This document shows positions 7,780-15,675 of a stretch of DNA of 64,000 nucleotides, in pieces (the first letter of the stretch is position 1; the number at the start of each line of letters is the position of its first letter). Origin of the DNA: Thiobacillus denitrificans. Its GTDB lineage: Bacteria > Pseudomonadota > Gammaproteobacteria > Burkholderiales > Thiobacillaceae. The stretch covers positions 14,005-78,004 of the forward strand of contig DHHQ01000002.1 in assembly GCA_002403375.1 (NCBI GenBank). Direction: 5' to 3'. The notes beneath the pieces are model-generated. The model was not told where the DNA came from. It ran no database searches and worked only from the letters and a program-made list of their open reading frames with translations. The position numbers and the translations under genes were made by a program.

Positions 7780-8583
7780 TCAGTATTTCAGTTTGGGGTC
7801 GCTGTGGCTGCCGTGGATCGCGCTGTGGCAGTTGGTGCAGTTGCGCATCTGGGCGCCGTTGAGCGCGCCGGCCGTGGCGTGCCGGTTGGCCGTCACCGAG
7901 TGGCACTGCAGGCACTGCATCGGCTGCGCCAGCTGAAGCAGGCGGCGGTTCGGCGAGCCGTGCGGGTTGTGGCAGTAGGTGCAGTCCTCGACCACCGGCG
8001 CGTGCTCGAACACCTTGGGCCCGGTGATCGCCTGGTGGCACTGGGCGCACTGGCTGTTCTTGCCGGCGAGCGCCGTCTGCGTCCCGCTGTGCGGGTCGTG
8101 GCAGCTCGTGCACGACAGCCCGCCTTCCTTCACCGGGTGGTGCGACGGCATGTTCATGCGCGCCGCGACGTCCTTGTGGCAGTTCATGCACAGCTGCGAG
8201 TTCCTGTCCGACTTCCACATGCCGATGTTCACGTCCTTCACCTTCGGCGCATGCACGCCATGGCAGTCGCGGCACTCGAGGCCGGCCTGCTTGTGCGGGG
8301 CGAAGGCCCAGTTCATGCGCTTGTGGTCGTTGCTCTTGTGGCAGGCGAGGCAGTTGTCGGCGGCGGGGAGCTTCATCGTGCCGCGGCCGCCCTCGACCAG
8401 GTGCTTGGGCTCGGGCGTGTGGCAGGCGAGGCAGTCGCTGTGATACGGGTTGACCTTGTGGCCCTCCATCGCCACGTGGCAGGTCTGGCAGGTCTCGTTG
8501 GCGACGGGCGGCGTCTCCTGCGCCAGCGCGGGCGCCAGATGGAGCCCGGCCCAGGCGGCCAGAAGGAACAGGAATGCGCGCAT
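7780..8583 (-). CDS. Decaheme c-type cytochrome, MtrA/DmsE family
   Basis: 267 aa. A signal peptide (MRAFLFLLAAWAGLHLAPAL) is followed by ten CXXCH haem sites: CQTCH, CLACH twice, CRDCH, CMNCH, CTSCH, CAQCH, CTYCH, CLQCH and CTNCH. This is the MtrA/MtoA/PioA/DmsE periplasmic decaheme family, the electron wire inserted into the MtrB barrel. The ATG at 8583 has an AAGGGG ribosome-binding site; the frame extends to 8670 but without a signal-peptide start. No outer decaheme mtrC or omcA and no cymA gene adjoin it, so direction of flow (Fe(II) oxidation or metal/DMSO reduction) is undetermined. Confidence 0.93.
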   Translation of the reverse strand: MRAFLFLLAAWAGLHLAPALAQETPPVANETCQTCHVAMEGHKVNPYHSDCLACHTPEPKHLVEGGRGTMKLPAADNCLACHKSNDHKRMNWAFAPHKQAGLECRDCHGVHAPKVKDVNIGMWKSDRNSQLCMNCHKDVAARMNMPSHHPVKEGGLSCTSCHDPHSGTQTALAGKNSQCAQCHQAITGPKVFEHAPVVEDCTYCHNPHGSPNRRLLQLAQPMQCLQCHSVTANRHATAGALNGAQMRNCTNCHSAIHGSHSDPKLKY

Positions 8584-8918
8584 GGTGAGTTTTTCCCCTT
8601 GATTGTGCTCGTTGCTTTTCTCGTCGAACGCCGCGCGGGCCGGCGCCCGGGGCGGATTGACGTGTTCCACTGGATATTAGCCGCTCGCGGGAACTTGGCA
8701 AACGGCAAACTGTCTGCGGCGCGCGAAAAGACGGGCCTTCGCGACGATCGGCCGTCGTTGTGTTGCGCGCAAACCATATTCGCTCAAAGCGAAAGGGGCA
8801 CATTCCCGGCATTCGCATCTACGTAGTTTCCCGAATTCCCTTCCGTCCAAAATCGACTAGCTTGAGGAATCCCTGTCGCAGGTAACGGGTCGGGATCTTC
8901 ATCCAGAGGAGGCGAAAC
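8584..8918. other. Divergent intergenic region between mtrA-like gene and first CTERM substrate
   Basis: 335 bp with no credible gene; it must hold both divergent promoters. A 6-bp perfect palindrome TTCGCT-CAA-AGCGAA lies at 8779-8793. No Crp/Fnr box like those upstream of the other substrates was found. Confidence 0.5.
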
Positions 8919-10637
8919 ATGAATCGCAAACCATTCAGGCTCAGCCGCAAGGCCTTGTTCGGCATCGCGGTGCTCGCTGCGGCAGGGGCGTTGCCGGTGC
9001 AGGCGGCGACGATCACAGTTGATCCAACAGCAGTTGACGAGGCCGCTGACACCGATGGCAAGTGCTCGCTGCGCGAGGCCGTCATTTCAGCCAATAGCAA
9101 CACGGCTGTCGGCGTGTGTGTCGCGGGCGAATCCGCGGTGACGGACGTCATCAGCCTGCCGGCGGGAACCTACACCCTCGCTAATGGAACGTCGGACGAG
9201 GTCGAGGACGCATCGACCGTCGGTATCCTGGACGTGCTAAACACGCCCGACCCCACCATCGGCGACCTCGACATCACCGAGAGCGTCACGATCACCGGCG
9301 CCGGCTCGGCCGTGACCACCATCGACGCCGCGAGTCTCGACCGCATCTTCCACGTCAACGCCGCGACGGGAACGATCGATGTCGCGATCAGCGGCGTCAA
9401 GCTCACCCAGGGCTACACCACGGCAGTCGATCTCGGCGCTGGGCCGGCGTCCGGCTCGGGGCCCCTTGAGACTAGGTACTGGCTGCGCCGTGCGGGCGGT
9501 GCGCTCGCCGTTGGCCCGGCCGCTGCGGTCGTGCTGGTGGACCCCAACGTCACCGGGCAGGCCAACTCCGAGGGGCGTGGCGGCAGCCAGAAACCGCTTG
9601 AGCCCGACGAGGGCGGCGCGACCCTCACGCTCAGACTCGACGACGTGGTCGTCGACGGCAACCACGCCGACGGTGACGGGGGCGGCATCTACACCGCGGC
9701 CGCCATGGCAGCTACCGGCGTCGTCGTGAGCAACAACAACGCACTCACCAACGGCGGTGGCATATACAACGAGGGCAACACCACGATCACCGGCACGACC
9801 ATCACCGAAAACGCGGCCGAAGGCGGCGGCGGGATCTTCATGACCGGCAGCAACACGGTCAACATCATCGGGACGACGCTGAGCTTAAACCGCGCGGTCG
9901 GCGGCGGCGCGATCAGCGGCCGCTCCGGCATGACGCTCAACCTCGTCAACTCAACGCTGAGCGGAAACATAGGCGACGACGTCGGTGCCGGCCTCTACAC
10001 CAACGGCTCGGCCAACCTGAACTTCGTCACCATCGCCAACAATTTCGCCGGCTCCGATTCGGCGACGCAAGGTTCGGGCATCAACGTCTTCCCGGCGTCA
10101 CAGCAGGCCAACGCCGTGACGTTGAAGAACGTGCTGCTTGCCGGCAACAAGCGCAGCTGGGCGGAGGGCATGGACGCGACACAGATCGCCGCGCTGCCGT
10201 CCGCCAACTGCGGCACGACGGGTGGAGGCGTTCCGGTGACGACCCTCGGCGGCAACCTCAGCAGCGACACCACCTGCGACGCCTGGCTCAATATCGGATT
10301 TTTCAATAGCACCGATTTCTCGAACGTGGATCCCAAGATCGGTGACCTCGCCGACAACGGTGGCCCGACGTACACCCACGCGCTGGCCGCCGACAGCCCG
10401 GCGCAAGGCCGGGGCATGACCGACCCGGCGATCACCGTCGACCAGCGCGGCGTCGGCCGCCAGACGCCGCCGGACATCGGCGCCTTCGAGCTCGTCACCA
10501 CCGACCCGACCCCATTCAGCGGCGGCGGAGGTGGCGGCTGCGCCGTCGGCGGCGAAGGCCGTCTCGACCCGACCCTGCCGGCCATGCTGGCGGCAGCGCT
10601 GGCCTTGTTCGGCTGGCGGCGCCGGGCGGTCAAGTGA
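8919..10637 (+). CDS. CSLREA / choice-of-anchor Q-type surface protein with JDVT-CTERM sorting signal
   Basis: 572 aa. ATG 8919 follows a GAGGAGG ribosome-binding site. A signal peptide (SRKALFGIAVLAAAGAL) is followed by a CSLREA segment (KCSLREAV), then a parallel beta-helix region with right-handed-repeat features (NGGGIYNEGNTTITG, GGGGIFMTGSNTVNI). The C-terminus is tripartite: six Gly, Cys-Ala-Val, a GRLDPTLP motif, a hydrophobic helix and WRRRAVK. This is the JDVT-CTERM arrangement, expected to be cut near the Cys by an MrtJ protease. Predicted to be exported by Sec then the type II system, and surface anchored. Ligand or function unknown. Confidence 0.8.
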   Translation: MNRKPFRLSRKALFGIAVLAAAGALPVQAATITVDPTAVDEAADTDGKCSLREAVISANSNTAVGVCVAGESAVTDVISLPAGTYTLANGTSDEVEDASTVGILDVLNTPDPTIGDLDITESVTITGAGSAVTTIDAASLDRIFHVNAATGTIDVAISGVKLTQGYTTAVDLGAGPASGSGPLETRYWLRRAGGALAVGPAAAVVLVDPNVTGQANSEGRGGSQKPLEPDEGGATLTLRLDDVVVDGNHADGDGGGIYTAAAMAATGVVVSNNNALTNGGGIYNEGNTTITGTTITENAAEGGGGIFMTGSNTVNIIGTTLSLNRAVGGGAISGRSGMTLNLVNSTLSGNIGDDVGAGLYTNGSANLNFVTIANNFAGSDSATQGSGINVFPASQQANAVTLKNVLLAGNKRSWAEGMDATQIAALPSANCGTTGGGVPVTTLGGNLSSDTTCDAWLNIGFFNSTDFSNVDPKIGDLADNGGPTYTHALAADSPAQGRGMTDPAITVDQRGVGRQTPPDIGAFELVTTDPTPFSGGGGGGCAVGGEGRLDPTLPAMLAAALALFGWRRRAVK

Positions 10638-10796
10638 AGTGCCGGCCCCGGCCGCATCGGTCGGGGCCGGGTTGAAGACGCGGGCGGGTGCGGGCCGACG
10701 GCTTGCATCCGCCCGCCGTGCTTGGGCGTCCGGCGCGGCCGGCGCGCGACGGCTCCGTCCGCCTTGCCGGCCCGCGCGCGAACGCGAGGAGGTCGC

Positions 10797-12791
10797 ATGC
10801 AAATCCCTGCCATCCGTCCCGTGCCGCTCGCCGTGTCGCTGGCGCTCGTCGCCGGTGCCGCCTACGCGGCCACGCTATATATAAGGCTCGACCCGCCGGT
10901 GGTCGTGTCGACCCAGGACCCCGCCGACAACGCCTTCAAGGCGAAGATGGGGCTGATCGCCTACAAGTCCGATCCCACGCTGGCGCAGTACGACGTCAGG
11001 GCGCAGCTCATCGTCTACGTCGACGGCCCGGCCGGCGCGCAGGACATCCGGGTCGCGCGCTCGACCGACCGCGGCGCCACCTGGAGCGAGCAGCGCATCA
11101 CCGCGAGCGGCGGCGATCCGCTGACGATCGGCAGCAGCACGTTCTCGGTCACCGCCAACAAGCCCAACCTCTACGTCGCGCCGATCGGCGTCGTCAGCAA
11201 CGGGGTCGGCGCCGATGCCTTGCTGACCTGGACCAGCTCCGACTGCGAAGGTGTTCCTACCCAGCGCATCAACCCCAACCTCGACACCGGCCCGCAGCCC
11301 TACATGTGCCTGTGGGCGGCGCGCTCGACCGACGGCGGCGTGACCTGGACGCGGCAGCGCCTGACCGACGGCGCCCTCGACGTCGACGAGGACGTGCCGG
11401 CCGGCTTCGTCAACGTCAACACGCTCGCCGGCGGCTTCGCGATCAGCTTCCAGGCCGACCCGGCCGGTCTGCAGCAGGGCGAGGCCGAAGGCCCGGGCGA
11501 CGGCGCCTCGGGCGCCAAGGTGAGCCCCGGCACCGACATCTGGTACACCTTCCTATCCAAGGCCGCCTTCGAGGCGGGGACGCCGTTTCCCGTCCCGGTC
11601 CAGGTGAGCGACAACAACGACCCGTCGACCGGCGCGCCGGGCGCCTCGCGCGCCAACCTGCAGATCAGCGGCGGCACCGCGGTGCTGGCGTACGAGGAGA
11701 CCAAGGGCGGCGGCGGCAAGCAGATCGTCTACCACGCGTTTCCCTACAACGTGCCCGACGTCAACGAGCCCGGCACCGTCATCAGCGACCCGGCGAAGAA
11801 CGCCCGGCGCGTGCGCCTGCTGCTGCAGGGCAACGAGGCCATCGGCGACGCCGACCTCGACGGCGACGCCGCCGACGGCGACACCCGCGGCGTCCACGCC
11901 GTGCTGCTGTGGCGCGAGACGCCGCTGACCGTGCCGGCCGCAGCGTCCGACATCATGCTGCGCCGCGGCATCAAGAACACCGCGCTGCGCCCCGGGTCGA
12001 CCGGCTTCCTGGCGAGCGACGTGCTCGCCGACACGGCGGTCAACCTGAGCGACGCCGACCCGGCCGGCGCCGTGCCGACCGACAACGCGCTCGCGCACCG
12101 CGGCGTGCTGCGCGGCGAGTTCGTCGCGATCGCCTACGACCACACGCCGAACAAGGCCGCCGCCGACGCTGCGCCGCCCACCGCCACCTACGACCTCTTC
12201 GTGCGGCGGTCCGCCGACGGCGGCGAGACCTGGGACGCGGCGCGCAACCTGTCCAATCTCCCCGATGCGACCACCCGGGTCGTCGAGCCGCGCCTGGTCG
12301 GCACGCCCGGCACCATCCGCCTGCCCGGCGGCGCGGCGACGTCCGATCCGGCCGACGTGCAGGACCGCGACGTGCTGTTCGTCGCCTGGGGCACCGAGAC
12401 CCACGTGCCCGACACGGATTCCGGCACCCCGCTCGACCTCCATCTCAGCCGCACCACCGACCGCGGCGAGAGCTACGAGGCTGTCCAGCTGCTGGCGTCC
12501 GGGCCGGCCGAGCAGGCGGAGACCCAGCTGCACGCGACGCCCGACGGCAAGGCCGTGGGCGCGCTGTGGATGGAGCGCGACCCTGCCAGCGGCGCCATCG
12601 ACGTGCTGTACCGCAACGGCGCCGAGGCGTTGCAGGTGACCCCGACGCCGCACGGCGACGGCGGCTGCAGCGTCGGGGGCGGCGGCCGTCTCGATCCCAC
12701 GCTGCCGGTCCTGCTCGCCGCGGCGCTCGCCGGGCTGGGCTGGCGCCGCCGCGCGGCCGAGAAGGGCCCGGGTGCGGCCCGCATGCCGTAG
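10797..12791 (+). CDS. BNR/sialidase-like choice-of-anchor O-type protein with JDVT-CTERM signal
   Basis: 664 aa. ATG 10797 has a strong GAGGAGG site 5 nt upstream. The signal peptide is PLAVSLALVAGAAYAATLY. The body has sialidase-like Asp-box features (ARSTDRGATWSEQ, ARSTDGGVTWT, RRSADGGETWD), as in BNR-repeat propellers. The C-terminus reads GDGGCSVGGGGRLDPTLP, a hydrophobic stretch, then WRRRAAE. The Gly run before the Cys is shorter than in its siblings, and an extra GPGAARMP tail follows the basic cluster. It is paralogous to the protein at 26450 (shared GEA(E/D)GPGDGASGA block). Catalytic sialidase activity is not implied. Confidence 0.78.
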   Translation: MQIPAIRPVPLAVSLALVAGAAYAATLYIRLDPPVVVSTQDPADNAFKAKMGLIAYKSDPTLAQYDVRAQLIVYVDGPAGAQDIRVARSTDRGATWSEQRITASGGDPLTIGSSTFSVTANKPNLYVAPIGVVSNGVGADALLTWTSSDCEGVPTQRINPNLDTGPQPYMCLWAARSTDGGVTWTRQRLTDGALDVDEDVPAGFVNVNTLAGGFAISFQADPAGLQQGEAEGPGDGASGAKVSPGTDIWYTFLSKAAFEAGTPFPVPVQVSDNNDPSTGAPGASRANLQISGGTAVLAYEETKGGGGKQIVYHAFPYNVPDVNEPGTVISDPAKNARRVRLLLQGNEAIGDADLDGDAADGDTRGVHAVLLWRETPLTVPAAASDIMLRRGIKNTALRPGSTGFLASDVLADTAVNLSDADPAGAVPTDNALAHRGVLRGEFVAIAYDHTPNKAAADAAPPTATYDLFVRRSADGGETWDAARNLSNLPDATTRVVEPRLVGTPGTIRLPGGAATSDPADVQDRDVLFVAWGTETHVPDTDSGTPLDLHLSRTTDRGESYEAVQLLASGPAEQAETQLHATPDGKAVGALWMERDPASGAIDVLYRNGAEALQVTPTPHGDGGCSVGGGGRLDPTLPVLLAAALAGLGWRRRAAEKGPGAARMP

Positions 12792-12913
12792 CACTCGCCA
12801 AGGCGCCGCGCCGGCGCAGCCTGCGGACGGGCCGGTTTTTCCAGGCCCAGCGCCAGCCGAGGTGGCGAAAGCCCCTGCAAGCTGTCGGGAAAACAGCAGC
12901 GTCGAGCGAGTGT
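12791..12913 (+). other. Candidate structured RNA / leader between substrates 2 and 3
   Basis: CACTCGC (12792-12798) can pair with GCGAGTG (12906-12912), closing a domain of about 120 nt. Internal hairpins include GGC-GAAA-GCC and CTGT-CGGGAAA-ACAG. It matches no riboswitch consensus I can recall and ends upstream of the Fnr-type box, so it may simply be the 3' end of the preceding transcript. Confidence 0.3.
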
Positions 12914-13146
12914 CAAGAAAAGTTCATCCGGAACCGGGCGCCGATTGCGTTTTGTCAATCGGCTTTTCGTGAGGGCTCCGGTATAGTGGTTTCAGGGGTG
13001 TTCGGGTCGGCTGTCCGATTTCGGGTCGGCACCTCACCAGTCGGGGAGGTCGAGCAATTGCCCGCCGGGTTGCCAGGCATGGCGCTTGCACCTGGTGCGG
13101 CGACGTCCTCGTCACTGAATTTTTCTTGTCAAAACGGAGTGAGTCT
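12792..13146. other. Intergenic region upstream of the third CTERM substrate
   Basis: 355 bp without a credible gene. It contains the candidate structured segment (to 12913), a Crp/Fnr-type box (12945-12958) and a -10 element (12982-12987). The remaining 160 nt form a long untranslated leader with no further motif recognised. Confidence 0.5.
12943..12987 (+). promoter_or_regulatory. Crp/Fnr-type box and -10 element for the third substrate
   Basis: GATTGCGTTTTGTCAATC (12943-12960) contains TTGCG-TTTT-GTCAA, a box with one perfect half-site. TATAGT follows at 12982-12987. With a start about 7 nt after the -10, the box centre is near -42, the position used by class II Crp/Fnr activators. GGCTCC precedes the -10, as in the site at 26365. 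Confidence 0.6.
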
Positions 13147-14769
13147 ATGACCGCAAAAAAATCGCGGACCCAAATTGCCAGCGCAGTGAGCCTGGCCTTG
13201 TCGAGCATGATGCTGTCGGCCGGTGTGAATGCAGGCACTATCGACGACACCTACCTCACGGGCGTTGGCGCGTTCGATCTCAGCAACGTCGTGATCGATC
13301 AGGTTAATGCGGAAACCGGTGCGTTCATCAGCGTGTTCACGATCAATGACAACGGGACCTACACGCCCGCGATGGCACCGAACACTACCTTCGTCAGCAA
13401 GATCTATGACCCGCTGACCATGAATTCTGCGGATCCTACGACTTGGACGCAGATGGCGCGTTTGACCGGCAAGGACTACCCGATCGGCGAGCCGACCGGC
13501 ATCAAGGCGATCAATGACGACCAAGGCGACATGCGGGCGGACAGTCCCAAGAACTGCCTGTTGAGCACTTCTTACCTGGGCGGCTCCGGATTGAATCTGG
13601 CGGATCCGACTTTGCGTCAACCGACGCTTTGCTCCAGCGACTTCCAGTCGCACAAGCGCTTCAAGGTCTCGATGCTCGGTGCAACGGTCGTCGCTGATGG
13701 CCAGGATGGAAACCCGATCGATCTGATTATCAAAGTGGCTGACGAAGACGAAGATCAGAACACCGTCAATCTCCGCCCCTATCAGGTCTACAGCAAAATC
13801 AACAACTACACCGGCAAGCGCCTTTCGGGCTACAAGGTGCAGGTCGGCCGGTATGTCGATGAAGCGGGCACGACGGTGTTCAGAACTGCGAAAGAACTGA
13901 ATATTCAGGATAGGCTTCACATCTCGCTCGGCTTGGGCGAGGGAACGACTGGCGCCGGTGTTCTTAACGGCTCGAATATCTTCGACCCGGAAGACCTGGC
14001 CACTTTCTCGTTCGGGTTGTTCGGTGATGCTTCCACAAGTGCCAATTTCAAGCAGGACGGTTTCTTCGACAATCAGCGGGCAGGTTTTAACGTTGAGCAG
14101 GCTTGCTCAACCGGCGCTTTGGCTGATTGCGGCTCGACCCAATTAACCGGCTACGAGAACACCACAATTTATTACTCCGACACCATTCAAACCACCGGAG
14201 CAATGGAGAGTAACTACGTCACCCTTTTTGGCGACTGGTTGCACGAGCAAGTCCAGCCGAGGGGCCTCTTCTACGACGACGATGACGACAGGGCGACCGA
14301 CGACGTTCTCATGGCTTGGTGGGATGGCACGAACTGGCTCAAACCGGCTGCTGTTCGTCCTACGGGCACTGAGTTCGATGTGGTCAGCGCTACCGAATTC
14401 AATAGCTGGGCGAACGCGGCTGCAGGTGAATCAGGTGAGAAGCCCTACTACGTCTCTTCCATTGAAGACGTGCTGAATCTGGGCCCGAACTACATCTTGA
14501 AAGTCGGGGACGGCATCGGCGGGGATTTTGTCATCCGCATCATCCCGACTGTGGCCGATGCCGAAAGTCAGGCTCAGCCCACCCCCTGGATGGATAACTT
14601 GCCTGCCGAAGGCGATCTGGTGCCGGTGACCGATACCGCCACCACTTCCGGTGGCGGTGGCGGCGGCTGCGCCGTCGGCGGCAACGGCCGGATCGACCCG
14701 ACCCTGCCGGCGCTGCTGGCGATGGGCCTGGGCTTCTTCGGCTGGCGTCGCTTCAAGGCCGGCAAGTAA
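13147..14769 (+). CDS. Choice-of-anchor F-like exported protein with JDVT-CTERM signal
   Basis: 540 aa. ATG 13147 has GGAG 8 nt upstream; a TTG at 13126 is in frame but less likely. The signal peptide is QIASAVSLALSSMMLSAGV, then a mature N-terminus GTIDDTYLTGVGAFDLSNV. The middle is beta-rich and acidic (DDDDDRATDD), with few Cys. The C-terminus is six Gly, CAVGGNGRIDPTLP, a hydrophobic helix and WRRFKAGK. It resembles the choice-of-anchor F family recalled by its N-terminus, a family known with several alternative anchors. Function unknown. Its G+C is lower than that of its neighbours. Confidence 0.72.
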   Translation: MTAKKSRTQIASAVSLALSSMMLSAGVNAGTIDDTYLTGVGAFDLSNVVIDQVNAETGAFISVFTINDNGTYTPAMAPNTTFVSKIYDPLTMNSADPTTWTQMARLTGKDYPIGEPTGIKAINDDQGDMRADSPKNCLLSTSYLGGSGLNLADPTLRQPTLCSSDFQSHKRFKVSMLGATVVADGQDGNPIDLIIKVADEDEDQNTVNLRPYQVYSKINNYTGKRLSGYKVQVGRYVDEAGTTVFRTAKELNIQDRLHISLGLGEGTTGAGVLNGSNIFDPEDLATFSFGLFGDASTSANFKQDGFFDNQRAGFNVEQACSTGALADCGSTQLTGYENTTIYYSDTIQTTGAMESNYVTLFGDWLHEQVQPRGLFYDDDDDRATDDVLMAWWDGTNWLKPAAVRPTGTEFDVVSATEFNSWANAAAGESGEKPYYVSSIEDVLNLGPNYILKVGDGIGGDFVIRIIPTVADAESQAQPTPWMDNLPAEGDLVPVTDTATTSGGGGGGCAVGGNGRIDPTLPALLAMGLGFFGWRRFKAGK

Positions 14770-14824
14770 GGCCTGACCCGCTTTCGCTCCGCCTCCGGGC
14801 GGGACGAGGCGGTAACCGTTTTGT

Positions 14825-14867
14825 AACGCCGGTGTAATCTTTAATGATTGCACCGGCGTTTTCTTTA
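14825..14867 (+). terminator. Intrinsic terminator between the third substrate and gspC
   Basis: A 10-bp perfect stem AACGCCGGTG (14825-14834) / CACCGGCGTT (14851-14860) is followed by TTCTTTAT. It ends 5 nt before the first plausible gspC ATG, so gspC needs read-through or a promoter overlapping this element. Confidence 0.85.
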
Positions 14868-14871
14868 TAGG

Positions 14872-15675
14872 ATGCTTGGACGGATGCCGTTCAAACCCGA
14901 TTTCAGCGCGCTCGGCCGCCTTCCGCGGCCGGGCGTTCCCTTCCTCAGCCTGCTTCTGCTGCTCGCGTTCGCCGCGCTGGCGGCGCACTGGACCTGGCGC
15001 TTCGCCGCGCCGGGGGCGCCGCAGCCGGCCGCCGCCGCGCGCGCCCAGGTCGACCTCGGCGCGGCGCTGGCGTCGCTGCGTGCGGCGCGCCTGTTCGGCG
15101 CGACCGAGGGCGGCGCCGCGGTCGAGCGCGAGACCTCGCTCAACCTCAAGCTGCGCGGGGTGTTCGCCGCGCTCGGCGGGCTGCCGGCGCTGGCGATCCT
15201 GGCGGTCGACGGGCAGGACCTCGCGGTGGCGACCGGCAGCGAGATCCAGCCGGGGGTGACGCTCGACGCGGTCGCGCCCGACCACGTGATCCTCGTCAAC
15301 CGCGGCGCGCGCGAGCGTCTCGACCTCGACGAGCTGGGCCGGCCGCTGACGCTTTCCAGCGGCGACATCCCGGTGACGCGGCAGGACATCAACCTCGCGC
15401 TCGCCAACCCGCAGACGCTGGGCGTGCAGGTGCAGAGCCGCAGCGGCCCGCAGGGCGGGCTGGTGCTGACGCAGGTGTCGGGCGACGGCCTGGTGGCGCG
15501 GCTGGGGCTGCAGAGCGGCGACGTGCTGCGCATGGTCAACGGCAGCCCGGTCAACGACGTGCAGGGCCTCGCGCAGCAGCTCGCCGGCAACGCGGGCGTG
15601 CAGCGCATCATTCTGGTCGGCGAGCGCCAGGGCAAGCCGCTCAATCTTTCTTTCAGCCTGCAGCAGGGACGATGA
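14872..15675 (+). CDS. gspC: Type II secretion protein GspC
   Basis: About 267 aa (ATG 14872; ATG 14884 also possible; 14848 would start inside the terminator). A short cytoplasmic N-terminus, one transmembrane helix (FLSLLLLLAFAALAAHW), a homology region that contacts GspD (LNLKLRGVFA, GVTLDAVAPDHVILVNRG) and a C-terminal PDZ domain (LGLQSGDVLRMVNGSPVNDV). It links the inner-membrane platform to the secretin. It is first in a tightly overlapping gsp operon, with its stop overlapping gspD by 4 nt. Confidence 0.9.
   Translation: MLGRMPFKPDFSALGRLPRPGVPFLSLLLLLAFAALAAHWTWRFAAPGAPQPAAAARAQVDLGAALASLRAARLFGATEGGAAVERETSLNLKLRGVFAALGGLPALAILAVDGQDLAVATGSEIQPGVTLDAVAPDHVILVNRGARERLDLDELGRPLTLSSGDIPVTRQDINLALANPQTLGVQVQSRSGPQGGLVLTQVSGDGLVARLGLQSGDVLRMVNGSPVNDVQGLAQQLAGNAGVQRIILVGERQGKPLNLSFSLQQGR

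Noticed and set aside
5513..7936. 807-aa plus-strand frame opposite the MtrB-like gene
   Set aside because: Val/Arg/Ala-rich antisense translation with no recognisable family or signal; the minus strand has strong family features.
5531..8818. Single very long minus-strand frame that would fuse the decaheme region with the MtrB-like barrel
   Set aside because: The upstream part is only open by chance. The decaheme protein is encoded in a different frame with ten haem motifs, and the barrel has its own signal peptide at ATG 7765.
12943..12990. Sigma-54 promoter for the sorting substrates
   Set aside because: No TGGCAC-N5-TTGC spacing at any of the three shared sites; a Crp/Fnr-type box with a -10 fits better.
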